NCBI GenBank assembly: GCA_003451675.1
Contig: DMCY01000056.1
Location: 1-18,568, forward strand
Reading direction: 5' to 3'
Length of the DNA stretch: 18,568 nt
Origin: Candidatus Atribacteria bacterium
Lineage (GTDB): Bacteria; Atribacterota; JS1; SB-45; 34-128
The position numbers and the translations under genes are program-made. The notes under the pieces are model-generated. The model did not search any database. It saw nothing but the letters and a program-made list of their open reading frames with translations, and was not told the DNA's origin. Shown in pieces: positions 7,708 to 13,856 of this stretch (the stretch's first letter is position 1; every line of letters starts with the position of its first letter).

Positions 7708-8570
7708 AACATCTCCTTTAATCTTTGCCAAACATCCTTTATCTCTTTAGTTGCTGTATTATCACTATATTCGACTACTGGCAATCCTTTTACCAGAGCT
7801 TCGGTTATTATATTATTAAAATGAATTTTACCTATTACCGGTATATTATTTTTTGAGCACCAATCTTCAATTTTAAATGAATTCTCTAAATTAATATCAT
7901 ATTTATTTATTATAACTACTGTTTTTACTCCAAAATGTTGGGCTACTTTTGCCACTCTTTCCAAATCATGTAATCCGGAGAGAGTAGGTTCAGTTACCAC
8001 TACCGCTAAGTTAGCTCCACTGAGAGTAGCTATAAGAGGACAGCCGATTCCCGGAGGTCCATCAATGATTATTAATTCCAGATTATTTTTTTTAGCAATT
8101 GCTTGAGCATTCTGGCGTACTAAAGTAACCAATTTTCCCGAATTTTCTTCTGCAATTCCTAATCGGGCATGCACTAAAGGCCCATATTTTGTCTCAGAGA
8201 AATACCATTCTCCGCAATGATTTTCCTTCATTTGAATAGCCTTTACAGGACAAACCAAAGCACATAAACCGCATCCTTCGCAAGATACCAAATCGATTAC
8301 GGTCTGACCTTTGATTGTTTTAATGGCATCAAAACGGCAGACTTCCTGGCATCGACCGCAATTAGTACATTTTTCTAAATTTATAATGGGAATTATTCCG
8401 GCATAAAAATCATTTTTCTCTTTTATTTCAGGATGAAGTAAAAGATAAAGATTGGAAGCATCTACATCACAATCCCCCATAACTTTATTTTTAGCTAAAG
8501 CAGCTATGCTGGCAGTAATGACTGTCTTTCCTGTTCCACCTTTACCACTTATTATAACTATTTCTTTCAT
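7704..8570 (-). CDS. MinD-superfamily P-loop ATPase with ferredoxin insert (1)
   Basis: A 288-residue ParA/MinD ATPase carrying an inserted two-cluster ferredoxin domain (COG1149 type). Walker A is SGKGGTGKT (8-16), switch DCDVDASN (33-40), Walker B IIIDGPPG (167-174). The insert has two complete CX2CX2CX3C sets: Cys68, 71, 74, 78 and Cys97, 100, 103, 107, enough for two [4Fe-4S] clusters. VVTEPTLSGLHDLER (191-205) is a family motif. It pairs with the paralogue at 8624-9496, the arrangement seen in 'orange protein' (ORP) loci of sulfate reducers. It probably couples ATP binding to Fe-S or metal cluster transfer, but substrate is unproven. Confidence 0.93.
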   Translation of the reverse strand: MKEIVIISGKGGTGKTVITASIAALAKNKVMGDCDVDASNLYLLLHPEIKEKNDFYAGIIPIINLEKCTNCGRCQEVCRFDAIKTIKGQTVIDLVSCEGCGLCALVCPVKAIQMKENHCGEWYFSETKYGPLVHARLGIAEENSGKLVTLVRQNAQAIAKKNNLELIIIDGPPGIGCPLIATLSGANLAVVVTEPTLSGLHDLERVAKVAQHFGVKTVVIINKYDINLENSFKIEDWCSKNNIPVIGKIHFNNIITEALVKGLPVVEYSDNTATKEIKDVWQRLKEML

Positions 8571-8623
8571 TTAAAAAATACCTCGATTCTTATCATTACA
8601 AAGCCATAAAAATATTAAATAAT

Positions 8624-9496
8624 TTACACGATTTTTTGAAAAAGCCGGATAAATTTCTGTTCATAGGAGGAATTTATCTTAACTATAGGGATGCCTTTAG
8701 AATAAGCAACTGCAATCTCTCTATCCAGAGGAATAGAAAGTAAAAGAGGAATATCATTTTTTTTACAATATTCTTCTACTTTATGGTCTCCGATATCACA
8801 CTTATTTAATACTACACCGTGAGGAATATCCAATTTCTCAAGCACTTCCACTGCTAAAACAAGGTCATGTAAGCCAAAAGGAGTTGGTTCGGTAACTAAT
8901 ATAGTATAATCACTGTCCTTTATAGATTCGATGACCGGACAGGAAGTACCCGGAGGGGCATCGATTAAGGTAATGTAATGATTTGCAATATTCTTATCTC
9001 TATCATCATTATAATCTTTCTTGATTTTCTTTTTAATTTTTCTTATTATAGGAGGAGCCATCGGTTCTCCTATATTCAAACGTCCATGCGTAAATTTAAT
9101 AGATCCTGCTTTGCCTTCTTCTAAAATTCCTATTCCATTCCCCTCTTCACTAATTGCCTTTTCCGGGCAAAATAACGTGCAAGCCCCACATCCATGACAC
9201 AGCCCGGGGAAAACCAAAACTTTATTCTTAGTAACTGCGATAGCATTAAAAACACAAACTTCCGCACATTTACCACAATAATTGCATTTTTTATCGTCAA
9301 TTTTGGGCACAGGAATTTCTACTGATTCCGAACTCGTTATAACCGGTTTTAAAAAAAGGTGGGCATTAGGCTCTTCTACATCACAATCTAAAAATTGCAC
9401 ATTTTTTCCCTTGTCTTTAGCTAAAGCCAAAGCGAGATTAACAGCAATTGTTGTTTTACCAGTCCCACCCTTTCCGCTCGCTACTGAAATTATCAT
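8624..9496 (-). CDS. MinD-superfamily P-loop ATPase with ferredoxin insert (2)
   Basis: A 290-residue paralogue of the preceding ATPase. Walker A is SGKGGTGKT (7-15), switch DCDVEEPN (37-44), Walker B LIDAPPG (177-183). The ferredoxin insert has Cys71, 74, 77, 81 and Cys100, 103, 106, 110. The segment IRKIKKKIKKDYNDDRDKN (151-169) is a lysine-rich insertion absent from the paralogue. EEPNAHLFLKP after the switch separates the two subfamilies (EEPN here, DASN in the other), so they are likely partners in one complex and not recent duplicates. AAGGA lies nine bases before the ATG; 53 bases separate the two genes. Confidence 0.93.
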   Translation of the reverse strand: MIISVASGKGGTGKTTIAVNLALALAKDKGKNVQFLDCDVEEPNAHLFLKPVITSSESVEIPVPKIDDKKCNYCGKCAEVCVFNAIAVTKNKVLVFPGLCHGCGACTLFCPEKAISEEGNGIGILEEGKAGSIKFTHGRLNIGEPMAPPIIRKIKKKIKKDYNDDRDKNIANHYITLIDAPPGTSCPVIESIKDSDYTILVTEPTPFGLHDLVLAVEVLEKLDIPHGVVLNKCDIGDHKVEEYCKKNDIPLLLSIPLDREIAVAYSKGIPIVKINSSYEQKFIRLFQKIV

Positions 9497-9520
9497 TTAG
9501 TTTAATCCTTCCCTTTTATT

Positions 9521-9733
9521 CTATTGTCTTACCATCATGGCGCCACATTTAGGGCATTTAATGCTATTACAAGGAACACCTACTTGATAAGGAACTATAG
9601 CGCCGCAAGAAGGACAAACACAATTACCCCCTATTCCAATTCCTTCGCCACCTCGGCGTCCCTGTCCGGCACCTCTTCCCCGGCCAGTTCCCGGTCCTGC
9701 TCCTGTTGGTCCAGTACCATCTCCTCTTGGCAT
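9521..9733 (-). CDS. Small zinc-ribbon protein with MPRGDGTGP N-terminus
   Basis: A 70-residue protein. Residues 1-9, MPRGDGTGP, are identical to the start of the two DUF5320 proteins in this window. A Gly/Arg-rich segment follows (10-36), then a two-knuckle zinc ribbon with CPSCG (Cys40, Cys43) and CPKCG (Cys60, Cys63) plus Cys38 and Cys55. The zinc ribbon could bind Zn or Fe. A perfect AAGGAGGT ribosome site lies seven or so bases before the ATG. It is 24 bases upstream of the second MinD gene and probably in its operon. Function unknown; an accessory protein that docks through the shared N-terminus is an inference. Confidence 0.85.
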   Translation of the reverse strand: MPRGDGTGPTGAGPGTGRGRGAGQGRRGGEGIGIGGNCVCPSCGAIVPYQVGVPCNSIKCPKCGAMMVRQ

Positions 9734-9916
9734 CTTTTTTACCTCCTTATTTCGTTGATTAGTTATCTGGTTAATTAGTTTTTTAGTTAGTTGATTTGCT
9801 TATATAGATTTTTTTGTTTTAGAATAAAGCTTATTTTATTTATTATAACCTATATTAATCTAAAACTTATACTTATATTTAAATATTTTAAATTATTTTT
9901 AATATTATTTCTACTT
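9734..9916. other. 183-base AT-rich gap with repeated AACTAA units
   Basis: No gene fits here. On the minus strand, just upstream of the zinc-ribbon ribosome site, there are several AACTAA-type units (AACTAACT, AACTAATTAACC and AACTAATC; about 9755-9792). A TATAAT-like -10 lies further upstream without a good -35. A weak internal promoter or protein-binding array is possible. Confidence 0.3.
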
Positions 9917-10315
9917 CTAATGAAGATGAGTATCTTCTTCTGAGTGATCACATTCTTCTTTTTCTAATCCATATCCCTTTCCTGCTCCTGGTTTACAAAG
10001 CGATTCTCCGGCTTCTAATTTACCCTGCACAAATTTTTCTATTACCTCTTCAATCTTTCCGGTAACTCCAATTACCGGAGTAATATTTTTTTCTGCAAAT
10101 AACATTTGTGCTCTATTTCCCATACCTCCGCAAATTATATATTTTACTCCACGTTCTGCAAGAAAATTTGGTAAAAATGCAGGTTGATGTCCAGGATTAT
10201 TTATCTCCTCTACCTTTAAAATCTTCCCTTCTTCAATCTCAGCTATAGTAAAAATGGGACATCTTCCGAAATGAGCTGAGACGAAACCTGCATCGGTTGA
10301 AATTGCTATTTTCAT
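9917..10315 (-). CDS. NifX/orange-protein-like metal-cluster protein with His-rich tail
   Basis: A 132-residue protein of the dinitrogenase iron-molybdenum cofactor domain family (NifX/NafY/ORP, COG1433). Family features are MKIAISTDAGFVSAHFGRCP (His15, Cys19), the HQPAFLPNFLAERGVKYIIC core, GGMGNRA and TPVIGVTG. The last residues ECDHSEEDTHLH are acidic and histidine-rich, likely a metal-binding tail. This family binds small Mo/Fe/Cu-sulfur clusters; it is not evidence of nitrogen fixation, since no nitrogenase genes are present. GGAG lies eight bases before the ATG. It follows a second NifX-like gene by 20 bases. Confidence 0.9.
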   Translation of the reverse strand: MKIAISTDAGFVSAHFGRCPIFTIAEIEEGKILKVEEINNPGHQPAFLPNFLAERGVKYIICGGMGNRAQMLFAEKNITPVIGVTGKIEEVIEKFVQGKLEAGESLCKPGAGKGYGLEKEECDHSEEDTHLH

Positions 10316-10335
10316 TTTCTATTCTCCAATCCTTT

Positions 10336-10710
10336 TTATTTTTCCCGTTTCATCCCTGAATGAGCAGCAGCATCAGCCTGGGAAATTGCTTTAAGTTCAC
10401 CTGACTTAAATTTATCGATAGCCTCTTGAACTGAGTCGCTTACTCCGGTTATCACTTTTATACCTGCTGCCTGTAAAGTCTGAAAGGCATTGGGACCACA
10501 ACTTCCGGTTAATACTGTCTCTACCCCTTTATCAGCCATTATTTGACCTGATTGTATCCCTACTCCTCCCATTCCCTGGGCACCAGTATTTTCTAGTGCT
10601 TCAAATTTATTGGTGTCAGTATCAAACAATATAAAATAACGACACCTACCAAACCGGGGGTCGACTTTATCCTCTAATTTTGGTCCCGTGGAAGTAATTG
10701 CTATTTTCAT
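10336..10710 (-). CDS. NifX/orange-protein-like metal-cluster protein
   Basis: A 124-residue COG1433 protein. Motifs are MKIAITSTGPKLEDKVDPRF with RFGRCRYF following, ENTGAQGMGGVGIQSGQIMA, VETVLTGSCGPNAFQTL and VKVITGVSD-like IKVITGVSD. The GxGxQxxQ segment is typical of the ORP-like branch that lies beside ferredoxin-MinD genes. AAAGGAGG lies seven or so bases before the ATG. Because NifX-like folds hold metal clusters, the pair of these proteins is a likely client or product of the downstream MinD ATPases. Diverged from its neighbour (only the fold motifs are shared), so not a recent duplicate. Confidence 0.9.
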   Translation of the reverse strand: MKIAITSTGPKLEDKVDPRFGRCRYFILFDTDTNKFEALENTGAQGMGGVGIQSGQIMADKGVETVLTGSCGPNAFQTLQAAGIKVITGVSDSVQEAIDKFKSGELKAISQADAAAHSGMKREK

Positions 10711-10730
10711 TTTTTAATCCTCCTTTTTAG

Positions 10731-10753
10731 CAATCAACTTAATAAGTTAATTG
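10731..10753. promoter_or_regulatory. 23-base near-palindrome upstream of the NifX-like pair
   Basis: CAAT-C-AACTTA-A-TAAGTT-A-ATTG: the central 13 bases (10736-10748) are a perfect inverted repeat and the outer CAAT/ATTG also pair. It lies about 20 bases before the NifX-like start. It could be an operator, or an RNA hairpin near the ribosome site. Confidence 0.35.
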
Positions 10754-10765
10754 TGTAATGCGTAG

Positions 10766-10785
10766 GGGGCGGATTTATCCGCCCC
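10766..10785. repeat. GAT-ATC-core hairpin repeat, copy 1
   Basis: GGGGCGGAT-TT-ATCCGCCCC, a perfect 9-2-9 hairpin just after the DUF5320 stop codon. It shares the GAT-NN-ATC centre with the hairpins at 17197-17220 and 18520-18539 but has different, still fully paired arms. There is no U-run on the minus strand, so a terminator role is uncertain. Confidence 0.6.
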
Positions 10786-10794
10786 GCGCCTTCT

Positions 10795-11163
10795 TTATTC
10801 TTTTTCGCTTTTTTCCAACTCTGTAATACGTTTATTAATTGCTTCAAGTTGCTCTTTTAAAGCTTTTGCTTCTTCGGCTAACATCTCCATCTCTTGTTTG
10901 GGTTCTACCGGGGGTTGGTAAAATCCACTACCTCCATAGGTTGGAGGAGCATAGGGTATAGGATTAACATATCCAGGCACAAATCCTCTACCATAACCTC
11001 TACCCATTCCTCTACCGAATCCCCTACCGTAACCGAAACCTAAACCCAGTCTGCCTCCATAAGGGTTCATAAAACCGGGTACAGAATAACCGGCACAATA
11101 TCCGGCTGCTCTTCCAGTCATGGGACCTAATCCTCTTGGTCCGGTTCCATCTCCTCTTGGCAT
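10795..11163 (-). CDS. DUF5320 small Gly/Arg-rich protein, copy 1
   Basis: A 122-residue DUF5320 protein. In order: MPRGDGTGPRGLGPMTGRAA with GYCAGY following (Cys23), a Gly/Arg/aromatic low-complexity stretch with GYGRG-type repeats (36-61), a Pro/Tyr-rich linker (64-86), and a charged coiled coil (87-119). No enzyme motif is present; the family's function is unknown but it occurs beside NifX and MinD genes. The start was set at the ATG at 11163, nine bases after AAAGGAG; a methionine three codons earlier overlaps the ribosome site. The first 326 bases including the ribosome site are identical to the copy at 17395-17763. It heads the NifX-MinD cluster behind a Fur-box promoter. Confidence 0.88.
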   Translation of the reverse strand: MPRGDGTGPRGLGPMTGRAAGYCAGYSVPGFMNPYGGRLGLGFGYGRGFGRGMGRGYGRGFVPGYVNPIPYAPPTYGGSGFYQPPVEPKQEMEMLAEEAKALKEQLEAINKRITELEKSEKE

Positions 11164-11289
11164 ATTTTTCATCTCCTTTCTATTTTTTTCTTTGATATTT
11201 TTCTTATAAACTTCTCTCTTTGTCTTTTTTAAGTAGTCATAATTTTCCCTCTACAAAACTTATATACCCTATTATTCGACTACACTTTG

Positions 11290-11376
11290 TACGTATTAAA
11301 TAGTGATAATAAATCGATATCCCTTAAATTCGTTTTACCACCATTTCTGTGAACCTTCACCCCATCTTCCCGGCAT
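11290..11376 (-). pseudogene. Decayed 5' remnant of a fur gene
   Basis: From the ATG at 11376 the frame reads MPGRWGEGSQKWW-stop-NEFKGYRFIITI-stop, aligning in frame with MPGRWGGGPAKWW-H-GEFKGCGYRITI of the intact Fur at 17852-18331. The match fades after about 27 codons and the rest of fur (winged helix, metal site) is gone. The ribosome site (AAGGA in the intact gene) has become AAAAA, so translation of even the 13-codon opening is doubtful. The promoter and Fur box in front are still well preserved. DUF5320 follows in the same order as at the intact locus. Confidence 0.8.
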
Positions 11377-11396
11377 AATATGAATTTTTTCTTATT

Positions 11397-11415
11397 GATA
11401 ATGATTACCATTAAC
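11397..11415 (-). promoter_or_regulatory. Fur box of the DUF5320-NifX-MinD cluster
   Basis: On the minus strand GTTAATGGTAATCATTATC matches 17 of 19 positions of the E. coli consensus GATAATGATAATCATTATC. It is identical to the box in front of the intact fur gene and lies directly downstream of the -10 element, a repressing position. Confidence 0.75.
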
Positions 11416-11444
11416 ATATTATACTATATAAAATATTTTGTCAA
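11416..11444 (-). promoter_or_regulatory. Promoter of the DUF5320-NifX-MinD cluster (duplicated fur promoter)
   Basis: On the minus strand TTGACA (11439-11444), 17 bases, TAATAT (11416-11421); a TATAAT with a 15-base spacer overlaps it. The element aligns without gaps to the promoter of the intact fur at 18371-18399, with roughly six mismatches in 27 bases. Confidence 0.65.
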
Positions 11445-11555
11445 GTATTATTAACAGTACTATTATAATTGGCTCTACTTATTGTGTACGCACATCGCGT
11501 AAAGAAAAAAATAAACTATAACGTAAAGACCTCTATTTGGCACTTACTTCCCTCC

Positions 11556-12128
11556 CTACCTTTCTCTAAAATTTAAAATATACCCCCTGTTATAATTACC
11601 ATTATGTAAAAGTTTTTTATAAAATTTCCTCTGCAAATAAAAATACCGGCTGTTTATCTCGCCTATAACATCATCTAATTCCATATCTGATAGATTCCCT
11701 AAAGGTTCATCAGATTTGCGATGTTTCGGATAAACCGAAAGAAGGCCACCGGTCTTTAAAATCCTATATATCTCCTCATACATCTTTTTTCTTTCCAAGT
11801 TCTCCATATAATGCAGAACATCGTAAAGCAAAACTGCATCGATAGATTCACTCTCTAAATTAATTTTCAACTCTTCTGATTTAGTATGTAGGGGTATTAT
11901 ATTTTTTAGACCTTTGGTATTCGCTATTTCCATCAACTTATTGATAGATTCTATATCTTTGTCCATGGCGTATACTTTGCCTTCCTTGCTTACCACTTTT
12001 GCCGCTGGGATTGTATAAGAACCAGTACCACAACCAAAATCCAAGATGACATCACCTTTTTTAATACCAATATCTTTAAGAAAGACTTCGGCTTTCCCGT
12101 TTAACCATTCTTTAACATCGATTTCCAT
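11556..12128 (-). CDS. Class I SAM-dependent methyltransferase
   Basis: A 190-residue methyltransferase. Motif I VILDFGCGTGSYT (27-39) and the acidic residue in YAMDKDIES bind SAM; LLYDVLHYM and LKTGGLLSVYPKHR mark motifs II and III. It is the last gene of block B, 23 bases after the membrane-anchored metallo-beta-lactamase gene. AAGGT lies nine bases before the ATG. There is no CxC or CC pattern typical of arsenite methyltransferases, so an arsenic role is not supported despite the upstream exporter. Substrate unknown. Confidence 0.85.
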   Translation of the reverse strand: MEIDVKEWLNGKAEVFLKDIGIKKGDVILDFGCGTGSYTIPAAKVVSKEGKVYAMDKDIESINKLMEIANTKGLKNIIPLHTKSEELKINLESESIDAVLLYDVLHYMENLERKKMYEEIYRILKTGGLLSVYPKHRKSDEPLGNLSDMELDDVIGEINSRYFYLQRKFYKKLLHNGNYNRGYILNFRER

Positions 12129-12151
12129 AATCTTCTAACCTTAAAGTAGTT

Positions 12152-13012
12152 TCATTTTAAATCATTCATAGTAACTACTCTTCCCACGCCAACATTTATA
12201 AAATTCTCCCCATATTCTTTTTTAAATAATTGCCTTGCGGTATCTCCCGAACAATGGCAAGGGCCGACATAACTCACCCCTAATTTCCGGAAACTGGAAA
12301 TAATATTTTTTATTTCACCCTTACTTTCTCCACTTAAATGGAAACCACCCATTACTAAAAGCACATCACCCTTAAGTAAATCTTTTGCCTTATCTACTAT
12401 TTTTACGATACCGGGATGGGCACATCCGGTTATAACTATCAATCCTTTTTTTGTATGAATAATCAAAGATTGCTCCTTTATCCAGGTTCCCTGTTCACCG
12501 GTAGAATAAACTCCTTCGCAAATCTTTAAAGGTCCTTGAGCTTCCACTACCTTTGCTCCATATTCCTTCACTCCATCTTTAAAACCCTTGGGAAACGATT
12601 TAGGTAGATAAACCACCACTTCCGGATTCTTTTCCAGAAAGCCGGCCAATCCCCCCACATGGTCTCCATGAATATGAGAAAGCACCACCAAATCTACCTC
12701 TTTAGGATTAATACCTAACTCTTCCATGTTTGCTAACAATATTGAGCCATCTCCGCCGGTATCAAAAAGAATAGTTTTTGCAGTTCCCCTTACAACACAG
12801 GAGAAACCCCAGGCAGTGGTTAATCTTTCCTTATAGGGATTATTGTCATAACTAAGCGTAATGCTTAGATCTTTAACAGCGGTTGTGGGAGTATTTTCTT
12901 CGGCTAGCACAATTTGTCCTTTTTTATCCTTTTCATGTCTGGGAAAAATAGTTAAACTTAATACTATGCCAATGGCCGCTATTAAAATAACTAAAAACCA
13001 TATTTTACTCAT
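12152..13012 (-). CDS. Membrane-anchored metallo-beta-lactamase-fold hydrolase
   Basis: A 286-residue COG1237-like metallo-beta-lactamase-fold protein. Residues 4-23 form one hydrophobic segment followed by PRHEKDKK; with no lipobox or clear cleavage site, this is probably an N-terminal anchor placing the domain outside the membrane. Residues 24-50 are a linker. Ligands are HIHGDH (His113, His115, Asp117, His118), His199 in TGCAHPG, His225 in GGFH and His253 in PCHC. It is a paralogue of the cytosolic protein at 3626-4321. A perfect AAAGGAGGT precedes the ATG. Co-transcribed with the ferredoxin upstream. Confidence 0.87.
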   Translation of the reverse strand: MSKIWFLVILIAAIGIVLSLTIFPRHEKDKKGQIVLAEENTPTTAVKDLSITLSYDNNPYKERLTTAWGFSCVVRGTAKTILFDTGGDGSILLANMEELGINPKEVDLVVLSHIHGDHVGGLAGFLEKNPEVVVYLPKSFPKGFKDGVKEYGAKVVEAQGPLKICEGVYSTGEQGTWIKEQSLIIHTKKGLIVITGCAHPGIVKIVDKAKDLLKGDVLLVMGGFHLSGESKGEIKNIISSFRKLGVSYVGPCHCSGDTARQLFKKEYGENFINVGVGRVVTMNDLK

Positions 13013-13076
13013 TTTAACCTCCTTTATTTATCTAATAAGAATATTTTAAATAAAAGATATTTATTTGTAATTACTT

Positions 13077-13403
13077 TTAGCGTCTTCCTTTGCCCTGTCC
13101 TCTATTTCCTCTATGGCCACGGCTAATAGGTCCACCTGTTCCAAAATTCCTACCTCTTCTAAAGCTACTTCCTATAGCATTAATAAACCCAGGCCTAAAT
13201 GCTTGTCTTGCACTCGCTTCTTCTAGATTTTTATTTTCTTCAAGAATAATCGCGCCTTGTGGACAACTATTTGCTGCTTCAGCAATGCAACTAGCGTTCT
13301 CGTCTTCTATTATTGCTTTTCTATTTACCATTTTAAATCCTTGCGGACATATATTCACGCAAATTCCACAACCGACGCAGTTATTCTTATCAATTCTTAC
13401 CAT
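13077..13403 (-). CDS. One-cluster ferredoxin with basic Gly/Arg-rich tail
   Basis: A 108-residue protein whose first 60 residues match the Thermotoga-type [4Fe-4S] ferredoxin. By analogy Cys9, Cys12, Cys15 and Cys46 bind the cluster and Cys19-Cys39 form a disulfide. Residues 61-108 are an unusual extension ending in a basic Gly/Arg-rich tail (RRGRNFGTGGPISRGHRGNR and on to GRR), which could bind nucleic acid or an acidic partner. AGGAG lies eight bases before the ATG. It starts 11 bases after the end of the broken NifX-like gene, so the two were one operon. Confidence 0.88.
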   Translation of the reverse strand: MVRIDKNNCVGCGICVNICPQGFKMVNRKAIIEDENASCIAEAANSCPQGAIILEENKNLEEASARQAFRPGFINAIGSSFRRGRNFGTGGPISRGHRGNRGQGKGRR

Positions 13404-13414
13404 TTTATTTGCTC

Positions 13415-13856
13415 CTACTTTTTAATATATATTATCTCTTTATCAATTCCTTTTTCTTTTTCTATTTCAGCTTTAATTTTATTACTATAAAGTATAACTT
13501 TATTTAGTGTTTTCTCAATGTTTTTTCTCTTGAAATAATGGGTACAAATTTCTTTTTTATTCTTCTAATATTTGGTCCATACTTAAATGCTACTAAAACA
13601 AAAACGCTTTTCAATAATTCAGAAACGCTTTTTGCTTTTTTAATATCCCATGTTTTTCTTCTACCTGAGTAGAATTTTCTATTTTTTTTAATAATCTTAA
13701 ATCTTTAGTTTCTAAGTCAAAATCATAAATCAAGAAATAATTTGATGATCCAAAATGTTTATTGGTAAGCTCGATCCCATTGTCCGTACCACATGCTAAT
13801 TTTATTTTTACGGTTCCTTTTGCTCCTTTTTCTTCTTTTCTGTTTCGACTATTCAT
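13415..13856 (-). pseudogene. NifX-like gene broken by two single-base frameshifts
   Basis: The ATG at 13856 overlaps the methyltransferase stop (TGATG). The frame encodes the N-terminal half of a NifX/ORP-like domain (KIKLACGTDNG, KHFGSSNYFLIYDFD, EEKHG) and stops at 13611. The rest continues in the next frame as KSVSELLKSVFVLVAFKYGP then NIRRIKKKFVPIIS, stopping at 13504, and then in the third frame as KNIEKTLNKVILYSNKIKAE up to the TAG at 13415. Both breaks fall in runs of six A (13636-13641 and 13521-13526 on the plus strand as T); adding one A to each restores about 147 codons. The first run is in A AAA AAG context, a known -1 slippery site, but two breaks make indels or homopolymer errors likelier. 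Confidence 0.8.
13487..13503. other. Inverted repeat inside the broken NifX-like gene
   Basis: ATAAAGT-ATA-ACTTTAT, a perfect 7-3-7 inverted repeat about 85 bases upstream of the ferredoxin start. It falls within the third reading frame of the broken gene, so it may be chance in AT-rich coding sequence. Confidence 0.25.

Noticed and set aside
9524..9778. Plus-strand open frame of 84 codons opposite the zinc-ribbon gene
   Set aside because: It is the antisense of a Gly/Arg-rich coding region, has Ser/Thr-rich low-complexity translation, no ribosome site and no recognisable domain. The same holds for the other plus-strand frames, such as 4832-5092 and 13090-13425.
9917..10710. Nitrogen fixation genes
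   Set aside because: The NifX-like domain family is widespread in non-fixing anaerobes; no nifH, nifD, nifK or nifB-type gene is present in the window.
11556..12128. Arsenite methyltransferase (ArsM) next to an ArsP-like exporter
   Set aside because: None of the three methyltransferases in the window shows the conserved cysteine set of ArsM, so an arsenic detoxification operon is not supported.
13636..13641. Programmed -1 frameshifting in the NifX-like gene
   Set aside because: The A AAA AAG heptamer is in the right phase, but no stable downstream hairpin or upstream stimulatory site was found, and a second independent break at another A6 run is needed for a full protein, so indels or sequencing errors are simpler.
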